Source: Nematostella vectensis
Lineage: Eukaryota > Cnidaria > Anthozoa > Actiniaria > Edwardsiidae
Reading direction: 5' to 3'
NCBI RefSeq assembly: GCF_932526225.1
Contig: NC_064046.1
Coordinates: 3,162,001 to 3,226,000, forward strand
DNA: 64,000 bases
This document shows positions 46,601 through 58,431 of this stretch, one piece after another. The notes under the pieces are model-generated. The model was not told the DNA's origin, ran no database searches, and saw nothing but the letters and a program-made list of their open reading frames with translations. Each line of letters opens with the position of its first letter. The first letter of the stretch is position 1. Both the position numbers and the translations under genes were made by a program.

Positions 46601-47550
46601 CAATGGGATAATTCCTTGTCTGGGCTTCACCAAGTGAGAAAGGAATTTTCTGGTAAATGGCCTCATACTCTCCAATGTGGGCCATCTTTGCTACCCAACC
46701 TTATTAAAAAATTGTTTTCAGGCTTATTCTGGGTTCCTTGGACCTGGAAATGTTTTGTTTGGCTTCGGGGCAAAGAGACTTATAAAAAACTGTTATGATT
46801 CTGGGGGAGGAGATTGCCCGCCTGTCTGTCAAGGTGTTTCCAAGACTCCCATAATGCAGTGCAGGCATGCAAAATAGGCTGAACATGGTGACTCTCTTCT
46901 AATGGAGGTTCTAGCATTGATTATTGTGACTGATTGCTGTAAAATGGGACCTGACGGAGGGCAATAAAGGTACCTATTGGTGACTTGATCTGTGTTTGCT
47001 TGTCTCTATTTGTAGTTCGGAATTTTGTGTCTTTTTTGGTAAGAAATGTTTCTAAGTTTAAGCATTTGTTTACGAATTGGTCAGAAATTAAGGTTGATAT
47101 TTTGACAAAAGACTCAATTCTATTTCATTGCTTAGATGCGCTTTTGAAGGTCGTCTATGCCTTGGATCTATGAGTATCCGGGTCTGGTGATGTTTAGTTT
47201 GCATTTTTGACGTTTTGGAGTTGGGCCTATATTTTACAGGCGTCTCAGGGCGTTATGGCAATGAAAGACTTAACACAAATAAATAAGATAATACAAAGAG
47301 GATATACAGTCTCGCTACTTTACCGCGAGCTTTAGCCTTGACTATTTCGCCTGGTCGAGGGTCTCACTTTACAAATTACCTCTCTCGTTCACCAGACTCA
47401 ACTAGAGCTTGATTGATAGATGCCTTCATTTGGGGCTCTCTCTTTATCTTTGTGCTGTGAATAACAGTCAAAATGGAGGTTAGTAGCTGTCTTTGGTTAT
47501 TTTCGAGGACGTATAAACCAAGAGCGCGATTTTACTTACATGTCCGCCAT
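43654..47550 (-). CDS. ENY2: ENY2 (Sus1) transcription and mRNA export factor, complete, 5 exons
   Basis: ENY2/Sus1 is a small helical protein shared by the SAGA deubiquitinase module and the TREX-2 mRNA export complex in the nucleus. Exons on the minus strand: 47540-47550, 47380-47454, 46080-46150, 45564-45638 and 43654-43724. All are GT-AG and in frame, giving 100 residues against 101 in human. Conserved blocks are [54 protein letters not shown] and [19 protein letters not shown]. The first coding exon is only 11 bases (ATG GCG GAC AT). The last intron, 43725-45563, is mostly a 43-bp minisatellite, and intron 2 contains a TTAA-flanked element. The identification is firm. Confidence 0.95.
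43725..45200. repeat. 43-bp minisatellite (about 35 copies) abutting the ENY2 exon 5 acceptor
   Basis: Tandem units carry GTGTTATGGGGATTCCCTCA then CAATAATGCTGTGGAGAACA(C/T)AA. A shorter 40-bp variant lacks TGT (CTGGAGAAC). Read on the minus strand, each full unit contains CACTTGTGTTCTCCACAG, which differs at one base from the authentic acceptor of exon 5 (CACTTGTCTTCTCCACAG, ending at 43725). The authentic splice site is therefore the terminal unit of the array. Confidence 0.97.
46277..47269. mobile_element. Possible piggyBac-like element in ENY2 intron 2
   Basis: TTAA at 46273-46276 is followed by CCCTTTCACTCC. TTAA at 47270-47273 is preceded by a minus-strand GTCTTTCATT. The left end resembles that of the clearer element at 54870-56347. 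The inverted match is short, so this call is tentative. No transposase is seen. Confidence 0.35.
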
Positions 47551-48232
47551 TTTAGATATGTCGCCACGGACTACCGCTGACCAATGAAGACCAAGACAGG
47601 TTTTCTGCGTCGAGTTTTCAGGTGGTACGCCTTTCTCGGTGGTAGATTATTCGCAAGCGGTTGTTTTAGATATACCTCTTTCTAATATGTGTCCCTGTTG
47701 CAATGGGCCCCTCCCCTTTCTTGTCCACTAACAGCTAGGTGGAAGTCTCAAGATTTTAGACCCCTTCTGCTTTCCCGCGAGCACCAAATCTCCTGCTTTT
47801 TAACGATTTTTATTGCTTCCGAAAAATTATTCTATAGAAAATCGTCATTTTGCCTATTTTCTATTAAAATATTTAAAACAATATCTAACATTATCTATTG
47901 TCTAACACCCTACATCTACATCTACATTGTTAATCCACAAAGGGGTTACCATCACTGTGGATATAAATTAATTGTATAAATAATTACATTAATTAATTAA
48001 TTAACTAAAATAAATAAAAAAAAAATAAAAAAATAAAAAATAAAAATAAATAAATAAATAAAAAATAAAAAACATAAAATAAAATAATAATAGAAATAAT
48101 AATAATAATAATAAAAACTAAATAATAATACAAATAATAATAAGGCAGAATAAAAAAAGGTGAAATAAAGTAAAAAGATAAAAATCGTTTAAACAGCATT
48201 ATTGGTATTAATATAATTTTATTAATTTTATT
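47551..48232. other. ENY2 upstream region and A-rich low-complexity tract
   Basis: The first part (47551-47680) is the probable ENY2 promoter, with CG dinucleotides and no clear TATA box. From about 47985 to 48190 the sequence is almost entirely AAATA, AATAA and AATAAT repeats. This is consistent with the 3' tail of the minus-strand LINE fragment next to it. Confidence 0.55.
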
Positions 48233-49120
48233 TTATTTTATTCGTTCTCTAAAAATATCTGCACTAGTGGAATCCAGGGTGAGGCGGGGCAGCTTGTTCC
48301 ATTCTTTTATTGTCCTACAGAAAAACGAGTTCTTATAAGCTTCTGTTCTTGGACATAACTCAATAAATTTATCTGGATGAGAGCTGCGTAATTGGCGGGT
48401 GCGTCTATCAATATTGTCTGGTATCTCAAGTGCTGATTTTTTGTTAACAGCCTTGTAAAATAATGTAAGCCTGGCATCCTGGCGCCTTTTAGAGAGAGGG
48501 GGCCACTCCAAATCGTTTAGGATGTTTGTGACTGTGCCAGGAGTCCTATCCCAGCAATTTTTAACAAAACGACCCGCCCTCCTTTGAACCTTCTCAATCT
48601 GTTTGACGTGTTTCTTCAACCATGGATCCCAGGCAGAGCTGGCATACTCTAAGTGTGGAAGAACGAGCGATTTATAAGCGGCTTCCTTAATGTTCGCTGG
48701 GCAGTTGCTTAGGTTGCGCCTAAGAAAACCTAAGGTCTGGCTGGCTTTGGACACTTTGTTGTTTATATGCCAGCTCCAGTCAAGTGTGTTCGAGAGCTCG
48801 ACGCCTAGGTATGGATGGTGTTCGACTGGTTTAAGGATGTGGTTCATCAATGTGTAGTTAAATACTATAGGTTCCCTATTTCTCGTGACTCTCATGACAA
48901 AACATTTTGTTGGGTTAAAGGACATGAGCCATTTCTCTGCCCATTTCTCGATGGAGGTAAGATCAGACTGGAGCTGATGTGCATCAAAAGTTGCCTCGAT
49001 GACACTGTATAAAAGAGTATCATCAGCAAACAATCTTATGGTAGAAGATTGGTAGAAGTCACAACAGTAAAAATATAGAAATGGCGTGAAAGACTCACGA
49101 AGTGCAACCAGTTTAGTCAA
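48233..49120 (-). pseudogene. 5'-truncated non-LTR retrotransposon (LINE, Jockey/CR1-like) reverse transcriptase
   Basis: The open minus-strand frame of about 295 codons encodes the C-terminal half of a non-LTR RT. It has the catalytic FADDTLLY near residue 31, then YLGVELSNTLDWSWHI, PHLEYASSAWDPW, VQRRAGRFV and the terminal IKEWNKLP of the thumb and C-terminal region. The N-terminal endonuclease and fingers are missing. No domain follows the RT, which fits the Jockey/CR1/L2 groups. It is followed on the minus strand by an A/T-rich tail. The long open frame suggests a fairly young copy, and truncation shows it is inactive. Confidence 0.88.
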
Positions 49121-50688
49121 GAAAGGCTACAGGAGAAACCTTATGGCAAAAGAAAACCCTCTTGTATTACCTTATGACCCTTCGCCTGTGATATTTGTGA
49201 TACTCATGCGACTCGATGCAACGCTGCATTCAAGAAATCCAAAAAATTTCAATTTTCAATACGCGAATTTCTGCCTTAAAATAAACTAATATTGCTATTC
49301 TCCAACTCTTCTATATAGTCAGTAAATGAGAATGAATGTTGTAATGGTTTGATGTCTGGCGAAATACCTTGAAGGCTCCACAACTCTCCACCTCGCGCTA
49401 ACCCTCGTGAGATCTATAAGTGGATTTGTTTGCGAGAGCTTTCTTTACGGCAAACGCCTGCTAGGTTATACCCACCCCTTCCCCCCCAAAAAATGTATAA
49501 ACCCCACACCTCCCCAAAAATATTATCAAGCCTTGGGATTTTTGGAGGTTGACAGGTATGGTAATAGGGGGTGACTTATGGGGGTTGTGGTGCTACTATA
49601 GGGTGTGGACAAGAGATAGACATGAAGCTATGAATGGGGCAGCTTTCTTTACGGCAAACGCCTGCAAGGTTATACCCACCCCTTCCCCAAAAAAATGAAT
49701 ATCCCCCACCCATCCCATCAAAAAGTTTTCAAGCCTTGAGATTTTTGGAGGTTGACAGGTATGGTAATTGGAGGTGACTTATGGGGTTTGTGGTGCTAGT
49801 ATAGGGTGTGGACAAGAGATAGACGTGAAGCTTTGGATGGGGCAGGGGAGGTATGTAAACCCTGGCTACATTAGTAGTGTCATATTCCGCAGTAGAATTC
49901 TACACAACAAGGCCTGTAGCAAAAGAGTTTCAGATGGTTAGCAAGTTGTGAAATTTGTGAGAGAGTTGGAAAAATAAAAATAAAACATGGGTACAAGAAA
50001 AAAATAGGCATATTTTGGCCTTTTTTTTTTTTTTTCATTTTCTTCAACTTGAATAAGAGGTAGGGGTAAGTTGGGAAACAAACACAGCACATGTACATTG
50101 TTGTAACATTTTTTTATTAGGAAATCAAATTGACCAGAGCCAGCTTGAATCAACTTTTCCAGTAGGGAGAGTCTCAAGCATGGGAAAAAATAAGGCAACT
50201 GACATAAAGCAATGCTCCCCATTGGCAACGTGGGGAGAATTCATTTGAAATCAGGTCATTGTGTCTTAAAATGGTATAAACCCTCAATAACTCTGTTTTC
50301 TATTTTCTCAATACCTGAACACATGATTTGAGTGAGAGGAAGTTTAAAGTTGATCATGCTTCAAAGTGTTTAGATGGTTTTAAGGAGTCTCATTTCCCCT
50401 TTTGATACTTTAAGATGAGACAACTTCAAAGATCAAATTCTCTTGTACTATGAAAAGGGGAATAATTACAGAGAATAAATATATGTTGTACTCAACGTGA
50501 CCTCCAACTTACACTCTCAATCATAGTCATGAGCTTGTTCATTTTACAAAGGTTGCTGTGTATATTAGAATAAGACCGTCAAAATGATTGCCTAAGCATT
50601 CAAAATACATAAATACACATTTGCATGCCGATCTGCAATCAACTGCCAAATATGATTTGACACACTATTGGTACGGCTTGTTACTGTG
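49121..50688. other. Region between the LINE fragment and RAB5IF
   Basis: This stretch holds a tandem duplication (49439-49845, listed), a poly-T run near 50023-50035 and the probable RAB5IF 3' UTR towards its right end. No further coding block is recognised. Confidence 0.5.
49439..49845. repeat. Tandem duplication, two copies of about 203 bp
   Basis: The segment starting GCTTTCTTTACGGCAAACGC at 49439 repeats at 49642 with high identity, including GGAGGTTGACAGGTATGGTA and GTGTGGACAAGAGATAGAC. Differences are concentrated in the C-rich run. Confidence 0.92.
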
Positions 50689-53190
50689 TTATTGATTATG
50701 GAAAGCTGAATAGCACATTATCCATAAAATCTGAAAAGCCATAAAAAAGTAAAGTCAGTTAACAAAATAAATACACATGCAAAAAAGCCATAGAATGGAA
50801 GGCTTCAAGGTTCCAATTATAACAAGTATTTATCTTCATTAATCTCAAACACATACATTTTGTATTCATTGTTTGAATAGGCACCAGTATGAAATTTAAA
50901 GCAGCATATTCTGTTTTCAAATCAGTTTTTTCAGCACTAAATTATAATTAACAATGTCAGTGAATTAGACCATCCTAAAAAATATTTTGAAATAGATTTG
51001 CTTGTTCTTCTCAGCGTATGTATTGCTTTTGATTTGCCTATATTCAAAAATCCCAAATGTGTCCTAGGGCCTTACCAAGAATACTGCGAATGATGTCATG
51101 AACCCTTCTTTTGTCAGTTCCCAGGGGCCGCCATAGTCATCCTCGTCTATCTTTTGGAAGTTATTAAAATAAACATATGCCGCAGCAGCATTTATTATAC
51201 AGAATCTGAAAATCAATAAAAATGTTGACAGTATGAATACTTCAGAATGATTAGATAACTTGAAACAATCACTGAGATATTGTGTATTCTTGTCAATGGT
51301 TTCAGGTACATATGCTAAAAACCAATTTGTCTCTTCAATAAATAAAATTAAATTACATTATGTGCCAATGAAAAAAGTTAAGCAATTTGATTGACAGAAG
51401 AAATAAAGCAGTTTGTTGCTTAGAATTGATGATCACCAGTTTACAGAATACAAAATATTGCAGTGACTGGCAACAGCAACAAACCACATTTGAGGAAAAC
51501 ACTTTTGGTACTACTATGTACTAACCACAACCAACCAACCACAAATAGCAACAAAGGATACAAAAAGAAGACAAATCCGATTTTCTACTAGCAACATTTT
51601 CTAAAAAATATTGAGTTCGTGCAACACAAGTATAAAAATTTTTCAACTAAGCCAAAAACAATATGAAAAACTTACTATCTGACTGACATTTCTTTACTAG
51701 CCTACAGCCAAGGCAAATAAATGCTCCAGTGGATATCAAAACATGGATTAACCAGAATCCTTCAAGTTATTCAGTTTGTGTCAATCATATACTGTGATCC
51801 TCGCATGCTAAGTGGCTAGCATTCTTCGAACTTTTGATTGGTGACCACAGTAGCACCAAACTTCCCTTTTAGCAGAGTAATAGAGTTTGTTATTTCTACT
51901 TACAGGGCTATTGCAAAAATTCCCTTGAGGGGGACCAACCCCCACAATATGCCAATAACAACAGCAAGAATCTGCCTCAGCCAATAAATAACATCCAAAA
52001 ACTCTTCCTGTAAAAAGATAAAAATAGGTGGGAATATCTTTTAATAAGACAAAAAGTAAAGGCCTGGCTAAACATTCAATCATCAAATGTTTGATGAAAA
52101 TGTTTTGATCTCGTTCAAACATCTGTACTTGTTGTGGAAGCCAATTGAGTATCATGTTTTGTGGGTGGCTAAACGTACCAACATTTGCGTCAAACGCAAT
52201 GTTTGACAGCCTTAAGGTTGGTAAATGCAGCATAAACAAACCACATCAGAGGAAGGTAAAGGAGGATAAACTCTCATTGGAAATGATTTCAAATGTGCAA
52301 CAAACATGTCTGCATGGAATGGCAGTATAAGATGGTTGTATAAGTCTGGAACAAAAAAGTAGGTACAGTTGTATAGTTGAGTTTTTGTGTGTATGTTAGA
52401 TTAGCAGATTAACTTTGGAATACACTGACACATAGCTCTACTATATCAATGTCTAATTCTTTAGAGGTGTGAAGTTCTTTTATAAAATATATGCGGCAGG
52501 GTTTTCTGAAGGTGTCCCAGATTAGCAACAGATGCTTAGCAAGTTTTCAATTAGAGAAAAAACTTTTATGAAGGTTAGATTGATTTGCGTGGCTCCCCGT
52601 TTCCATCCTTAGCAACATTCCTGAGTAACCTTGGATGGATAGTAACACAAACCTAACAAAAAGTGCTAGTACAAGTTTTTGCATGGAGTTTAAGTCAACC
52701 TCGTGTAGTTTTTTTTTTTTGTAATATTTCATATGTGCTTCAAATTCTGAATGAGCTTACCATACCATATCATATCTACTCTAGATATACAAAATCATAT
52801 AAAAGAATTTATAACACATATAATACACACATGCAATAATACATGTATACAAGAGTTTGCTCTAGAAATTATTTGAAAAATTATCTGTAAAATAAGATTT
52901 TAGAAACTGTGCTAAAGCCAACAAGTGTTTTCTATCCTCTGTTGAAATACAATATATAATTTGGGACGGGTCCTACAAACTAGAGAAATATACATCGATT
53001 ATAATATTTTAAGTTAATACCTGATCGGAGGAATCTAATAAAACTCTTTGATCGGCAACGACAATTTTTTTTTTCTTTCACTAACCTTGTCTTCCCATGT
53101 CGAGCCGGATTTCAAAGCCTTCCTGAAGGTGTCCGAAACGGAATATTCCCCATTCTGCTCATTAGACTTGCTTCTTTTAAGTGTCGTCAT
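50689..53190 (-). CDS. RAB5IF: RAB5IF (C20orf24/OPTI) ER membrane protein, complete, 4 exons
   Basis: RAB5IF is a small ER membrane protein found with TMCO1 in the multipass translocon. Exons on the minus strand: 53086-53190, 51904-52007, 51076-51205 and 50689-50730. All are GT-AG and in frame, giving 126 residues, close to the human length. The N-terminus is basic and ends with SGSTWEDK. Exon 2 encodes EEFLDVIYWLRQILAVVIG and a first hydrophobic segment. Exon 3 encodes INAAAAYVYFNNFQKIDEDD and WELTKEGFMTSFAVF. Exon 4 is only 42 bases and supplies the final ILWIMCYSAFHNQ, matching the position of the human VIWIIFYTAIHYD. The gene is head-to-head with RPL13. Confidence 0.93.
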
Positions 53191-54113
53191 TGTATTTTTC
53201 TAGTTTTGAGGGAATCGTAGTAAAATTTTAGGGAAAAATCAGAGAAAACACATGGTTTTACAATCGAAAACTAGAAGAGAGTTTAGTTGTACCGCTGACC
53301 AGCCTTAGTGGGGGCGACGTACCCATGATTCTTAGGGCGCCGAACGTCTCGTTCTCTTTCTCTTGATTTGGTGGAAAGGTTGGTGGAAGGTTAGTATTCC
53401 ATGAAATAATCCACCAGGATCTATGCCATCCTTTAAGTTTTTCCCTTAGTCATAAAATGAAGCTATAGATAAGTTATTAAACTACGCTGGTGACGATTTA
53501 TTTTGATCTTCTTTTTGTCTTAGCTTAGAAAATGGCAATGTTATCGAAGGCTCTTTATCGTGTTTTTGAGAAAGTCATGTACACACACGAGAATTTGTGG
53601 CATTTTTTTATTGTGATAATCTCAGTGCATATTACTAAGTGGTTTTCATAAGATATTTTGCAGTATTTATTTCTTATTACGCTGCCATATTATGGCGTAA
53701 ACAGCGAGTTCTATGGTGGGACGAATCAGACGTTGATATCTTCTTCGTAGAAATTTCCTACTACACATTTAGTATACTTTTAGTTACTACAAATCTTATA
53801 TTGTTTAGGTATATTATTTTAATCAGTTACAGCTTAATGAGATAGCAAGTATACCAATTATACAACTGAACATGACGGCCTTGTTCTTAAAGTTTGGATT
53901 TGCTTATTTCACGATACCATTTGAAGCTATATTATTCACCATACACAATTTTCTAAAAATATCAGATTCCTCGAACTTCGCATTACCTTACCAACAGAGG
54001 AATGGATCTTCATTTTAGATCTTACTGTTTCTAACCGTTGTGCCCCAAAAACTCTAGAATCTTAAATAACTTATATTCCCCAATATGTTTATCTTTGAAT
54101 GTTTGATTTCTAG
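53191..54113. promoter_or_regulatory. Divergent promoter region of RAB5IF and RPL13, with candidate RPL13 non-coding exon
   Basis: RAB5IF starts at 53190 on the minus strand, and the RPL13 coding exon begins at 54114 with an acceptor upstream of its ATG, so RPL13 must have a 5' non-coding exon. A candidate is about 53354-53389. It has a pyrimidine run CTCTTTCTCTTG like a 5' TOP motif, typical of ribosomal protein mRNAs, and ends GGTGGAAG before GTTAGT. The rest is AT-rich intron with no coding signal. Confidence 0.45.
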
Positions 54114-54121
54114 CAACCACC

Positions 54122-57100
54122 ATGGCACCAAAACGCAATAACATCATTCCCAATGGGCATTTCCACAAAGACTGGCAGCGATATGTCAAAACATGGTTTG
54201 ATCAGCCTGGACGCAAGAAACGCAGACGTGTTGCAAGGCAAACCAAGGCGGCGAAGATTGCCCCCAGACCTGTGGCCGGCTCTCTGCGCCCTATTGTAAG
54301 ATGTCCCACCTTCAAATACAACACAAAGGTCCGAGCTGGCCGTGGCTTCACCTTGGATGAGCTTAAGGTAAATGATTGCAACCAAACAGTAACATTTATG
54401 ACTAGACTATTAAAAATGTTGTGCAGTATTGGTAAATATTACCTGGTTACATGTGAGAATAAACCTGGGTACACAGTATCTGTATATTTACTTTATACAC
54501 CGTACAGGTATACACCTATTTCAAGAATCTATGTGTTATAACTTGCAGTGCTTAATGTTTATGAAATAAATAATAAAATAAGCATAAATAAAAACAAGCA
54601 CAAGTTTAGAAAGCTTTAGCATTCTTGCTTATGTACCTCTAAACATACACATGGTGTTCACAGACCAGGATTTAGCCAGTTTTATGTTACCCATGAACCA
54701 CTGCGGGTTATGATGCATTGATTCTCAAGTGCAACCCTAATTGAAGTAGGTGTATACAGAGTCAATGTTTTGAAACCAGCATGGCATCATGGTCAAAGCA
54801 AACATGGCAAAATCTAAATCTCAGAAAGTCCTGTGGATGTTTAGACGCAAGAAATACTAGGATTTTTAACCCTTTCACGCCCAAGTTTTTTTGACTGACG
54901 CACACAAAATGACACCAGGTCTTCAGTTTTTATAGATTTTCTCTTTTTCCTTAGAATTTCATGGGCCGACATAGTAAGAACAAATATTGCCCACATAATT
55001 ATTGATCGGAATAAAGTACTGTTTTTCCAAATATTGTATTGCAACAATTTTTATAAGCAGGCAAAGACAAATTTTTTTGAATTTAGCACAATTTAACCGC
55101 GTGCTCGTCATTTGTTAGTTCCAGTTTATGCATGTTTTCAGATAAACTACATCAAATTAACTTCAAAGATTCAGAGTTAACTCTTTAGGGAAGCATATCC
55201 AAGCATTATACATAGCTATTTTTCAGGTTTAAGCGAGCTGGTTGTGATAGTCAGGTCAGCATCGTTTCTACACAATACAGCATCAACATGGCGGCAATAA
55301 AGCACGGCTTGCATGGTCATTTCATTTCTAAATTTTAGCGGCTTTATTTCATGGATTGAACAAAACTCAACTGTCCATTTTTGCTCATGATTGTCTAATT
55401 GATTGACAATTGGCCATAATTTGTGAATAAATCAAGTATAGCACAACAACACGAGGATTTGAGAACATCATCGAGCGGAACGAGTGGTGACTATTGAACA
55501 AATTCAAGATGGTATTGTGAAGAATTTTCTGCATTGTTGATCAGATGCGGCCAAAATAGGCTTGCAAGAAAGTATTATTTGCTGCTATTGGTTTTGCAAT
55601 ATCCAACTGGACGAGAAACACTTAAATATTTGCGAATTGTTGGCAATAGTCCGTGCCATGAGTACTTACAAAAATACCGAGATGGTGGCTGAATTTATTC
55701 ACCGCTAGTTCGTGCATCGTTCGCTGTTGCTCTCAAACCACTCAGAATCTTTCTCTTCGTTTCCTTTTTGCCATTTTCCTTTCCTTTTTGCAAACAAGTT
55801 TGTTCGATTGACAAGAAATTAAATCACTTCAGAATGATGAAAATATAAAAAAAACAAAGTTCAAAGTCATTATTTGGATGATTCTTCGGTCCGATGAATG
55901 GAGTAGCTTCTTGTTCCTCAATGGCAGTACCAGTTCTGTACCAAAGTTGGTCTTTGGGTCGCAAAATACAGACATTTTTCTGCTAGAAATAGCCCACGGC
56001 CATCGTTGTTTACCGAATGTGAATCTGTCTCTCCCAGGCCTTAAAACTCTTTTAAATCGCTATCAAAATCACCCAAAATATCATGAGTCAAGTCCATGAT
56101 CTAAAGGCAAGGTCCGTGGTCGTGGATGGATTTCGAACGCGCAAAAAAGTTTTAACTTTGGATAAAAATTTCATGACGAACGGTTCGTTGTACTGACTTG
56201 AGCTGTAAGAGAGAAACGTGCAGAATTTCATGCTCTATTGATTCCACGTGTTAGGGGTCCATATAAGGCAGTCCTTTTGTCTTTTTGTCCAATGACAAAG
56301 AGGCATACAGCAAAATACGGAAAATTCCGTATCTGGGCGCGAAAGGGTTAATGCCCGTGAACCACTGTGGGTTATGATACATAGATCCTCAAGTACAACC
56401 CTTTTTTAAATAGGTGTGTATGAGAATTCAACTGGATGTACAGCATGTGAATATTCACCTGGATATATATGAGAATTAACCTAGGTATTTCACTTCAGGC
56501 CGCTGGCATTCCCCGTAAAGTTGCACCAACAATTGGTATTGCGGTAGATCACCGGCGCAAGAACAGATCTGCTGAGTCTCTACAGGCCAATGTTCAGCGC
56601 CTGAAGGAGTATAAGAGCAAGCTCATTGTCTTCCCCAGAAAGGCTAACAAGCCCAAGCAAGGAGACAGTGAGGTAAGGACTTTTGACTTTGTCCATTGGT
56701 TAGCACTATAACCGGTTGTTGAGCTTTGATTTATTGTCATTATATAATGTAGCAATTTCATGGTTGGGCTTATGGGGTGCCAACCTGCTAATTTCCTATT
56801 TAGTTATAGTCTTTCCTTTAAAGATGTGTATAGCACACCACCTAAAGTGTATAAATGAATTTCAGTGGAAGGCTTACGAGGTCAGATATGACAGTCTAGG
56901 ATCATTCTATTAATTTTCTATTTTGGCTGGTGCAAGTGCAATGATTTACTTGCGCTGGAGCAATTTGCACTTCTGTTGCACTTGGCCCTTGTGAGAATCA
57001 ACCTTTTCAAAGTAATGCATTGTGCTTGTGAAAACCAAATTTCACTGAGCATCTTGCTCTTTATTTTTTTCTAAATAAGTTGAAGGATTTACTTTTTATA

Positions 57101-57853
57101 ATTGCTTTTGTTTGAAATGTTATCTTGCATTTGGGCATGATTGAATCAAAATATTAATATTTAAATCCAAACTTTAGAAAAAGGCTATACCTATTTTGAA
57201 TACAATAAATTTTATTTGTGACTTATTATATTTTTTCCTTCATCTTTGTTGAGCAACTTGGATTTGGTGTGTATTTCAGTAAAGGCTTCAGTTGGTTTAG
57301 CATATATTATTATATTATGTAACATGGAAAGTGTGTGTGGCATGACATTTAATATGGTGAGATATGTTTAAGATGGCAAACATATCTCCTGGTGTGACAT
57401 TGTGATTGTAGTGACATTATGTACGCAGTGACATTTCAAATAAAGTTGCACTAAGAGAATCTACAGTATGTGTTGTAACCCTGTACCCCTGGGGGTAACA
57501 ATACATTGATTCACTGTTGCAACCTTCGTTGAAATACATAGGTGTAGTGGTAGATGGAGTGACTTTTTGTATCCAAATGTTCATATGGGTTTTATATGTT
57601 TTGGGTGCAAGGATATAATGAATGTGGTTTCTTTTAGGCTGCTGACTTGGCCAACGCAGTCCAGCTGCAAGGGCCAGTGATGCCAATCCCGCAGGAAAGT
57701 GTACCAATCAAGGCTCGACCAATCACGGAGGACGAGAAGAAATTCAGCGTCTTCAAGACGATGCGAATCGAGCGTGCTAACGCTCGCCTCATTGGCATCA
57801 GAGAGAAGCGAGCCAAGGAGAAGGCAGAAGCAGAGGCAATGAAGAAAAAGTGA
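54122..57853 (+). CDS. RPL13: 60S ribosomal protein L13 (eL13), complete, 3 coding exons
   Basis: eL13 is a component of the large cytosolic ribosomal subunit. Coding exons: 54122-54367 (its exon begins at 54114 after TTTCTAG), 56499-56672 and 57638-57853. All are GT-AG, phase 0, giving 211 residues, the same as human. The start [20 protein letters not shown] and blocks [14 protein letters not shown]-like ([14 protein letters not shown]), [20 protein letters not shown] and the Lys/Glu-rich C-terminus ending AMKKK are diagnostic. The initiator lies in a strong context (CCACCATGG). AATAAA follows at about 57867. Intron 1 carries a 1.5-kb TTAA-flanked element, and both introns carry related short repeats. 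Confidence 0.96.
54688..54760. repeat. Short repeat in RPL13 introns, copy 1 of 3
   Basis: A segment with GGGTTATGATGCATTGATTC and a following CAACCCTAATTGAAGTAGGTGTA block recurs at about 56352-56425 (intron 1) and more diverged at about 57478-57545 (intron 2). The first two copies lie on either side of the piggyBac-like element. Confidence 0.7.
54870..56347. mobile_element. piggyBac-like TIR element (1478 bp) in RPL13 intron 1
   Basis: TTAA flanks both ends (54866-54869, 56348-56351). The termini are CCCTTTCACGCCCA and its near-complement TGGGCGCGAAAGGG. TTAA duplication with CCCTTT ends fits the piggyBac group. No transposase frame is apparent, so it is non-autonomous or decayed. Confidence 0.7.
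57357..57388. repeat. Short hairpin in RPL13 intron 2
   Basis: GAGATATGTTT is followed by an 8-base loop and the exact complement AAACATATCTC. It is short, but it lies in an intron of a ribosomal protein gene, a common home for snoRNAs. I see no convincing C/D or H/ACA boxes around it. Confidence 0.4.
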
Positions 57854-58430
57854 TTGGGAATTGGAAAATAAACTGTATTTACAGAGAAAATTGCTGTGTT
57901 TGACATTTGCTTTTATTTTATATGTGGTATCTAAAACCCTTGTGAAAAGATGCATATATTTAGAAGGATTTGGTTGGAAGGACTGATCCTTGGCTTGGGC
58001 TAAAAGGGGTTGTCATTACAAAGCATAGCCTGTGTAGCTGCCTATGGGGGAGAGGGGGGGGGGAGAGGAGAAAAAGCGAGACCTCCTCTTCCCTTGAGTA
58101 CCCTGGGTACCAGAGGCTTCGCGGCAACTCAAGTCGTTGTTGCCGCAAAGCTCGGAGCCTCTGGTACCCAGGGTATCCCTTGAGCAGCTACGCAGGCTCT
58201 ACAAAGCAAAAAAAAAGGCCTCTGCTATATACTCTCTATATTCACAATAGTGCTTCCCTTGACCTCCCTTCTCCTTGTCATGCTGTTGCACTTTATGACG
58301 TGACGGTAAAGCAGACTCCAACACATACGGTGTATCTCGGCAGGACTAAGAAAGAGAGATTTGAATGTGTTCCAAAGCAGGTTTATTGCTACAGGTATCT
58401 TGCTTTCTACATGAATTGCTCTCTCTTATT
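57854..58430. other. RPL13 3' flank
   Basis: The RPL13 poly-A signal (about 57867) is followed by non-coding sequence with a poly-G run near 58052 and a fold-back element at 58099-58174. No gene is recognised. Confidence 0.5.
58099..58174. repeat. Fold-back element with TACCCTGGGTACCAGAGGCT arms
   Basis: Inverted arms of about 30 bases (58099-58128 and 58138-58174) flank a loop of about 9 bases, with a small asymmetry in the right arm. A diverged relative lies at 63463-63571. Confidence 0.8.
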
Positions 58431-58431
58431 T

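Noticed and set aside
48005-48199. Minus-strand frame rich in Phe, Tyr and Ile, like a membrane protein
   Set aside because: It is a translation of the AAATA low-complexity tail of the LINE fragment.
51808-52239. Minus-strand open frame of 143 codons over RAB5IF exon 2
   Set aside because: It is out of frame with RAB5IF and reads through the confirmed intron; it is a shadow frame.
54122-54541. Extended RPL13 first exon reading through the donor at 54367
   Set aside because: The open frame continues into the intron only by chance; joining at 54367 to 56499 restores the conserved ribosomal protein.
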